Translations under genes and position numbers: made by a program
Shown here: positions 59,250 through 64,000 of the stretch, one piece after another
Layout: each line of letters begins with the position of its first letter
Numbering within the stretch: position 1 is the stretch's first letter
The notes under the pieces: model-generated
Told to the model about the DNA's origin: nothing
Database searches by the model: none
The model's input: only the letters and a program-made list of their open reading frames with translations
Source: Falsiroseomonas sp051859025
Lineage (GTDB): Bacteria > Pseudomonadota > Alphaproteobacteria > Acetobacterales > Acetobacteraceae
DNA length: 64,000 bases
Direction: 5' to 3'
Assembly (NCBI RefSeq): GCF_051859025.1
Contig: NZ_JBHYGL010000017.1
Location: forward strand, 13,130-77,129

Positions 59250-60248
59250 ATGCCCACCGACCCTGCCTTGCCGCGCCTGACCCGCCGCGCCGTGATCGGT
59301 GCGGGCATCGGCCTGGTGGCCGCCGGCTCTGCCACCGCACAGCCCGCCTGGCCCAGCCGCCCCATCCGCTTCGTGGTGATGACGCCGCCGGGGCCGGGCA
59401 GCGACCAGATGGCCCGGGCGCTGGCGGGGCATTACCAGACCATCCTCGGCCAACCCGTGGTGGTGGAGAACCGGCCGGGCGCGGGGGGTGCCATCACCGC
59501 GCAATCCGTCGCGACCTCCACCGACGGGCACACGATCGGGCTGGTCTTCGGCGGACCGACGACGACGGCGCGGATGCTCAATCCCGGCCTGCCCTATGAT
59601 CCCGCCACGGCCTTCTCATCCGTCACCTTGCTGACGCGCTCCCCCTTCGTGCTGGCGGTGCATCCGGGCTTCCCGGCGAAGACCTGGGCGGAATTCCTGG
59701 CCGTGGTGCGCGCCAATCCGGGGAAGTACCGCTACGCCTCGATCGGGCCCGGCACCACCACGCATCTGGCGATGGAGGAGACGAAGCAGCGCCTCGGCCT
59801 CGATATCGAACACGTCCCCTATCGCGGCTTCGCCCCCGCCACGCTGGACCTGCTGGCCGGGCGGGTGGAGGTGATGTTCCATTCCCCCTTCAGCGCGCTG
59901 CAGCACATCCGCGCGGGGTCGCTGGTGGCGCTGGTGCAGACCGGCGATCGCCGCGTGTCCCAGATGCCGGATGTGCCGACGCTGGCGGAAGCCGGGCTGC
60001 CGGACAGCGCCTTCTTCGGCTGGACCGGCATCATCGCCCCGGCGAATTTCCCACCCTCCGTCGCGGAGCGCCTGGCGACCCTGACGCGGGAGGCGATGGC
60101 CCGCGACCCCGCGGCGCGCGGCGGCATGGAGGAGACGGGGGCGGAGATCGTGGGATCGCCACCCGCCGAACTCGCCGCGCTGCAATTGCGGGAGACGACG
60201 CGCTGGGGCGCCGTCATCACGCGGCTGGGGCTGACGGTGACAGATTGA
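59250..60248 (+). CDS. Bug/TctC-family periplasmic receptor
   Basis: A 332-residue receptor on the + strand: twin-arginine signal (RLTRRAVIGAGIGLVAAGSA, ending TAQ), WPSRPIRFVVMTPPGPGSDQMARALAGHY, HVPYRGFAPATLDLLAGRVEVMFHSPF. ATG at 59250 chosen over one seven bases upstream in another frame. Single gene between the divergent creatininase and a convergent Bug gene. No transporter partner. Confidence 0.93.
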   Translation: MPTDPALPRLTRRAVIGAGIGLVAAGSATAQPAWPSRPIRFVVMTPPGPGSDQMARALAGHYQTILGQPVVVENRPGAGGAITAQSVATSTDGHTIGLVFGGPTTTARMLNPGLPYDPATAFSSVTLLTRSPFVLAVHPGFPAKTWAEFLAVVRANPGKYRYASIGPGTTTHLAMEETKQRLGLDIEHVPYRGFAPATLDLLAGRVEVMFHSPFSALQHIRAGSLVALVQTGDRRVSQMPDVPTLAEAGLPDSAFFGWTGIIAPANFPPSVAERLATLTREAMARDPAARGGMEETGAEIVGSPPAELAALQLRETTRWGAVITRLGLTVTD

Positions 60249-60347
60249 GGCGCGGCCGGCAGCGCCGGCCGAGGAGCCGGAGGCGACCGCCGCTTGTGCG
60301 GCGAGCCAAGGCCCCAGAGGGGCCGCCCGGCGCCTGAGGGCAAGAAA
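60249..60347. other. Hairpin-rich gap between convergent Bug genes
   Basis: Contains GGCCGGCAGCGCCGGCC, CGCCGCTTGTGCGGCG (about 60288-60303) and GGCCCCAGAGGGGCC, all capable of strong hairpins that could stop transcription from both sides. No T run, so intrinsic termination is uncertain. No gene seen. Confidence 0.5.
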
Positions 60348-61322
60348 TCAGTTCACCGTCACATTGCCCGCGCGCACAACCTCCCGCCACTTCGCCACTT
60401 CCTCCCGCACCAGGGTCGCGAATTCGGCGGGGGTGGAGGCGGCGACGATGAAGCCCTGGGCGGCGAAGGGGTCGCGGATCTCGGGCAAGGCGAGGGCGGC
60501 GGCGACTTCCGTGTGCAGGCGCGCCAGCACCGGCGCCGGGGTATTGGCGGGGGCGAAGAGGCCCTGCCAGGACGTGGCCTCGAAGCCCGGCAGCCCGGCC
60601 TCCGCCATGGTCGGCACGTTGGGCAGCAGCGGGTGGCGTTGGGGCGAGGTCACCGCCAGCGCGCGGACGGCGCCGGACTGGATATGCGGCAGCGTCACCA
60701 GCACATCGGCGAAGGACGAATAGACCTGGCCGGCGATGAGGTCCGTCGTCGCCTGCGCCGATCCGCGATAGGGCACATGCGTCAGGGCCACGCCGGCACG
60801 CTGGGAGAACATCTCCCCGGTCAGATGCATCGAGGTGCCGTTGCCCGGTGTCGCATAGGTCAGCGGCGCGTTCGCGGCGGCGCGGGCGGCCGCGATGTAG
60901 CCGGCGACATCGCGGGCGGGGCTCGCGGGGTTCACCACCAGCACCAGCGGCGCGGACACCAGGCGGGAGACCGGCGCGAAATCGCGCACGGGGTCATAGG
61001 GCAGGTTGGGAAACAGGCTGGCGGCGATGGCATTGCTGCCGGTGACGCCCATCAGCAGCGTGTGCCCATCCGGTGCCGATTTCGCCACCATGTCGGCGCC
61101 CGTGGTGCCGCCGGCGCCGGGGCGGTTCTCCACCAGGACGGTCTGGCCGAGGCTCGCCGTCATCCGCTCCGCCAGGCGCCGGGCGAGGAGATCCGTGCTG
61201 CCGCCAGGCGGGAAGGGAACGATGATGCGGATGGGGCGTGTCGGCCAGGTTTGTCCGAGTGCGGGGGCGCCGATCAGCGCCAGGGTGAAGCCGCCCAGCG
61301 CGCGGCGCGTCAGCATCGTCAT
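60348..61322 (-). CDS. Bug/TctC-family periplasmic receptor
   Basis: A 324-residue receptor: signal MTMLTRRALGGFTLALIGAP, then WPTRPIRIIVPFPPGGSTDLLARRLAERM and HVPYRGSAQATTDLIAGQVYSSFADVL. The ATG at 61322 overlaps the HyuB stop (ATGA), so it is the last gene of a HyuA-HyuB-Bug unit. It may bind the hydantoin-like substrate of that pair, inferred from linkage. Confidence 0.93.
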   Translation of the reverse strand: MTMLTRRALGGFTLALIGAPALGQTWPTRPIRIIVPFPPGGSTDLLARRLAERMTASLGQTVLVENRPGAGGTTGADMVAKSAPDGHTLLMGVTGSNAIAASLFPNLPYDPVRDFAPVSRLVSAPLVLVVNPASPARDVAGYIAAARAAANAPLTYATPGNGTSMHLTGEMFSQRAGVALTHVPYRGSAQATTDLIAGQVYSSFADVLVTLPHIQSGAVRALAVTSPQRHPLLPNVPTMAEAGLPGFEATSWQGLFAPANTPAPVLARLHTEVAAALALPEIRDPFAAQGFIVAASTPAEFATLVREEVAKWREVVRAGNVTVN

Positions 61323-62899
61323 GTCCCGAAATCCCCTTGTGATGGCGGGCCCCAGCCCCCGCCGCCGGCTGTCTCGATGATGAGCAATTCGCCTGCCATC
61401 CAAGCGAACCGCGCCTTGGAGGGGAAGGGGCGTTCGGTTCCGTCGGCGCCGATGATCCGCAGCCGCGCGACGCCGCCCGCGCCGCCGCCCTGCGCGCCCG
61501 GCGCCCCCGCCAAATGGCGTTCGCCGCGGTAGGAGACCTCCGCGCTGCCCGACAGCAGGCGATAGGCGCGGTGCACGCCATCCCCGCCCGTGCTGGCGCC
61601 GGCGCCGCCGGAGCCGCGGTGGCGGGCGAAGGCCTCGACCCGGATGGGGGCGATCTCCTCCAGCACCTCGGCCGGCAGGTTGCGGGCGTTGGAGACATCG
61701 GCGGAGAGCGCGTGCAGGCCGGGGCGCTCGGGGCCGCCGCCCTCGCCCCCGGCCAGGATCTCCGTGAACATCCAGCGCCGGCCCTCGCCATCCGTCCCGG
61801 CGGCGGAGAGCACGACGGCGACGCCGGCATTGGAGGCGCGGGCGCGGCCTGGTGCCAGTTGCGCATGGGCGGCGAGCAGCGCGTTGGTGGCGAGCTTGAC
61901 GGTCGCGGTGCGGGCGTTGACCGCGGCGGGAAAGCGCGGATTCACCACGCTGCCCTCCGGCAGCGACAGGTCCAGCAAATCCAGCAGACCGTGATTGGCG
62001 GCGGCGTCCGGGGCGATGCGGCGCAGCAGGGCGAAGCAGGCGGCGAGCAGGCCGGAGGGCGCGGCATTCACCGGCCCCGCCGTCTGCGGTGCGGAGCCCG
62101 CGAAATCGACCGAGAGGCGCGGGCCGGGCAGGCGCTTCAGCGTGGCGCGGATGGGGACGGGATCGGGCGTGATGCCATCGCCTTCCAGGGCGAATTCGGC
62201 CGTGGCCTCGGCTTCGGGCATGGCGCGCAGCGCATCGGCCAGGGCATCCCGCGCATCATCCAGCAGCCAGGCGGCGCGCTGCGCGAAGGCATCGGCGCCG
62301 ATCCGCGTGGCCAGCGCGGAAACCTCCGCCGCCGCCTGCGTCACCGCCGCCCATTGGGCGTCGAGGTCGGCGCGCAGCATGGCGGGGGTGCGGGTATTGG
62401 CCAGCAGGATGGAGGCGATGCCCGCATCCTCCACGCTTGCGCGGCGCCAGTGGAGCGGCGGCAGGCGCAACCCTTCCTGGAAGATGTCGCGGGCATCGGG
62501 CGGGATGGAGCCGGGGGCGAGGCCGCCGACATCCTGGTGGTGCAGGATGGTGCCGGCCAGCGCGACCGTGCGGCCCTCAGCGACGATGGGGCGGATCAGG
62601 ATGATGTCGGGCAGGTGGGTGCCGCCGGACCAGGGATCATTGGTCAGGAACCCATCGCCTTCCGCCATCGCCGTGGCAGGAAAACGGGCGAGGATGCCGG
62701 AAACGGCGGGGATCATGCCGCCCAGCAGCAGGGGCAGGGACCGCGCCTGCGCCAGCACGCGGCCATCCGGCAGGAACAGCGCGGCGGCGCAATCCATGCC
62801 CTCCCGCGCCACAGGGGACTTCGCCGCGGCCAGCAGCATGTCCTGCATCCGGTCGGCCAGGCCTTCGAGCGCGATGCGCAGGATCGCCTTGTCGCTCAT
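61319..62899 (-). CDS. hyuB: Second hydantoinase/5-oxoprolinase subunit B
   Basis: A 526-residue HyuB: DCAAALFLPDGRVLAQ, GFLTNDPWSGGTHLPDIILIRP, HHQDVGGLAPGSIPPDARDIFQEG and RHRGSGGAGASTGGDGVHRAYR. It is shorter than the copy at 46.5 kb and only distantly similar. Coupled by ATGA overlaps on both sides to HyuA and the Bug receptor. Substrate unknown. Confidence 0.93.
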   Translation of the reverse strand: MSDKAILRIALEGLADRMQDMLLAAAKSPVAREGMDCAAALFLPDGRVLAQARSLPLLLGGMIPAVSGILARFPATAMAEGDGFLTNDPWSGGTHLPDIILIRPIVAEGRTVALAGTILHHQDVGGLAPGSIPPDARDIFQEGLRLPPLHWRRASVEDAGIASILLANTRTPAMLRADLDAQWAAVTQAAAEVSALATRIGADAFAQRAAWLLDDARDALADALRAMPEAEATAEFALEGDGITPDPVPIRATLKRLPGPRLSVDFAGSAPQTAGPVNAAPSGLLAACFALLRRIAPDAAANHGLLDLLDLSLPEGSVVNPRFPAAVNARTATVKLATNALLAAHAQLAPGRARASNAGVAVVLSAAGTDGEGRRWMFTEILAGGEGGGPERPGLHALSADVSNARNLPAEVLEEIAPIRVEAFARHRGSGGAGASTGGDGVHRAYRLLSGSAEVSYRGERHLAGAPGAQGGGAGGVARLRIIGADGTERPFPSKARFAWMAGELLIIETAGGGGWGPPSQGDFGT

Positions 62900-64000
62900 G
62901 CCGCCGCGTCCAGCAGCAGCGCGCCGTCATCGCGCGGGGCGACGCGCCAGCCCGGCGGCACGCGGGCGGTGGCGGTGCCGTCATCCAGCAACAGCGTGCC
63001 ATCCGCGCCCTGGCGGCGGTGCCAGCGGGTGGGGAAGCGGGGCGGGGAGTCCAGCAGGCCACTGGCGGCCATCAGGCCGGGGGCGGGGGGAATCAGCACG
63101 CGCCTGCAGCCGATGATGCCCGCGATGGCGGCGGCCAGCAGCGGCCCGAAGCCGCCGCCCGCCACCAGCAGCGACAGGTCCGGGTGAATGTTGCGGCGAA
63201 GCGCGATGCGGCGCAGCGCCTCCGCGAGCGTTGCCTCCGCGACCGCCAGGCCTTCGGGGTTGGCAACGCCGGTGCCCGGCAGCCAGCCGGCGGCGCGGGC
63301 GGCCTGCGTCAACGCATCGCCGCCGATCGCGATGCTTTCCACATCCAGCGCAGGGCAGCGGAATTCCATGGGGCCGAGGCGGATGGTTCGCGTCTCCAGC
63401 GGCACGCCATCCCGCACCAGGCTGATTTCCGCCGTGGTGCCGCCCATGTCGAGGCCGATGGCGAAGGGCGCATCGCCCGCCCATCGCGCCACGGCGCGGG
63501 CGCCGGCGGCGGGGCCGGACAGGACCAGGGGCAGGGGCGCGGCCAGGGCCTGGTGCGGCGTGGCGGCGCTGCCATCGGCGATGGCGAAGCGCGGTTCCGG
63601 CAATCCCGCGGCCAGCAGCCTGCGCGCGACCGGCGCCAGCGTAGCGGCGACCAGGGGCTTGAGCGATGCATCGAGCATCGTGGCCAGCATCCGCTCGAAC
63701 TCCCGCGTCTCCGGGTCCACCTGGTGGGAGAGGGAGACCGCCGCGCCGGGCGGCATCATCGCGGCGAGGCGCTTCTCGTGATCGGGGTTGCGATGCGCGA
63801 AGAGAAGGCAGAGCGCGACGGGCAGGCCTTGCGGCAGCGCCGGCAGGGCGGAGAGGTCGAGCGGCGTGACCTCCTCACCCCGCGCATCGATGCGGCCCGG
63901 GATGCCGAAGCGGAAGCTGGGCGGGGAGAGCCCGGCGGGGGTGGGCGGCGGCGGGTCCGGCGCATCGGGGTCGCGGCGGGAGTGCCGGCCGAGGTCGGGC
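62896..64000 (-). CDS. hyuA: Second hydantoinase/5-oxoprolinase subunit A, partial
   Basis: The frame runs from the right window edge to 62896; the N-terminal half is outside. Visible family segments: FRFGIPGRIDARGEEVTPLDL, LSHQVDPETREFERMLATMLD, PFAIGLDMGGTTAEISLVRDG and VAGGGFGPLLAAAIAG. It pairs with the adjacent HyuB through a four-base overlap. At least 368 codons present; C-terminus at the 62896 stop is complete. Confidence 0.9.
   Translation of the reverse strand, partial: PDLGRHSRRDPDAPDPPPPTPAGLSPPSFRFGIPGRIDARGEEVTPLDLSALPALPQGLPVALCLLFAHRNPDHEKRLAAMMPPGAAVSLSHQVDPETREFERMLATMLDASLKPLVAATLAPVARRLLAAGLPEPRFAIADGSAATPHQALAAPLPLVLSGPAAGARAVARWAGDAPFAIGLDMGGTTAEISLVRDGVPLETRTIRLGPMEFRCPALDVESIAIGGDALTQAARAAGWLPGTGVANPEGLAVAEATLAEALRRIALRRNIHPDLSLLVAGGGFGPLLAAAIAGIIGCRRVLIPPAPGLMAASGLLDSPPRFPTRWHRRQGADGTLLLDDGTATARVPPGWRVAPRDDGALLLDAAA

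Noticed and set aside
1..64000. CRISPR arrays, tRNA or rRNA genes, prophage or transposase genes
   Set aside because: None seen: no regular spaced repeats beyond the 23-bp tandem unit, no cloverleaf recognised, no integrase or transposase motif.

Overview
The window is a high-GC (roughly 70 percent) bacterial chromosome segment with alphaproteobacterial content. The best guess is an Acetobacteraceae (Roseomonas-like) member of the Rhodospirillales. Grounds are the zapA / 6S RNA / 5-formyl-THF cyclo-ligase block, the DhnA-type fructose-bisphosphate aldolase, the ligase-associated DNA repair set, many twin-arginine or Sec-exported proteins, and the abundance of Bug/TctC-type solute receptors next to hydantoinase genes. 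Taxonomy is inferred from content, not from a marker search. No tRNA, rRNA, CRISPR array, prophage or transposase gene was seen.

Layout. 1-6.3 kb: edge fragment of an exported protein, suhB-type inositol phosphatase, EF-P, a small frameshifted membrane ORF, a VapBC toxin-antitoxin pair with a palindromic operator, a possible cysteine-hydrolase-fold protein, and the two EF-P lysylation enzymes EpmB and EpmA, placed divergently. 6.3-14.5 kb: two TauE/SafE permeases, an FkbM methyltransferase, two exported unknowns, PhzF, ThiE, a DUF4345-like membrane protein, fructose-bisphosphate aldolase with a clear terminator, and ZapA. 14.5-20.6 kb: 6S RNA, 5-FTHF cyclo-ligase, YmdB-type phosphoesterase, an HMG-CoA-lyase-like enzyme, PPK2, a phosphoesterase and DNA photolyase. 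20.7-31.5 kb: a fasciclin protein and the bacterial ligase-associated DNA repair set (PdeM, Lhr-like helicase, MBL exonuclease, ATP-dependent ligase), interrupted by two glycosyltransferase genes (one a GT2-GT61 fusion) and an acetyltransferase.

31.6-40.6 kb: a DUF4139 protein, then iron genes (a Fur-like box, Fe(III)-binding protein, Bfd, bacterioferritin), an MBL hydrolase broken by an in-frame amber codon and coupled to a GH3-type adenylating enzyme, an iron-type ABC permease and a flavin reductase. 40.7-64 kb is a catabolic region. A + strand operon (SDR, Zn amidase, HyuA, HyuB) is followed by a long - strand run of Rieske oxygenase alpha/beta, a LivK-like receptor, Bug receptors, protocatechuate 3,4-dioxygenase (pcaHG), two racemase-fold proteins without either catalytic cysteine, an FAD-linked oxidase and a creatininase-family amidohydrolase. 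A second Bug/HyuB/HyuA set runs off the right edge. A 163-bp element with perfect 18-bp terminal inverted repeats sits exactly at the 3' end of the FAD oxidase.

Working together: the efp/epmA/epmB genes form one modification pathway; bfd/bfr and the Fe-binding protein handle iron under probable Fur control; pdeM/helicase/exonuclease/ligase form a known repair set, with photolyase nearby. The 42-64 kb genes look like uptake and breakdown of an aromatic or cyclic-amide (hydantoin/lactam-like) compound that ends in ortho ring cleavage. The substrate is unknown.
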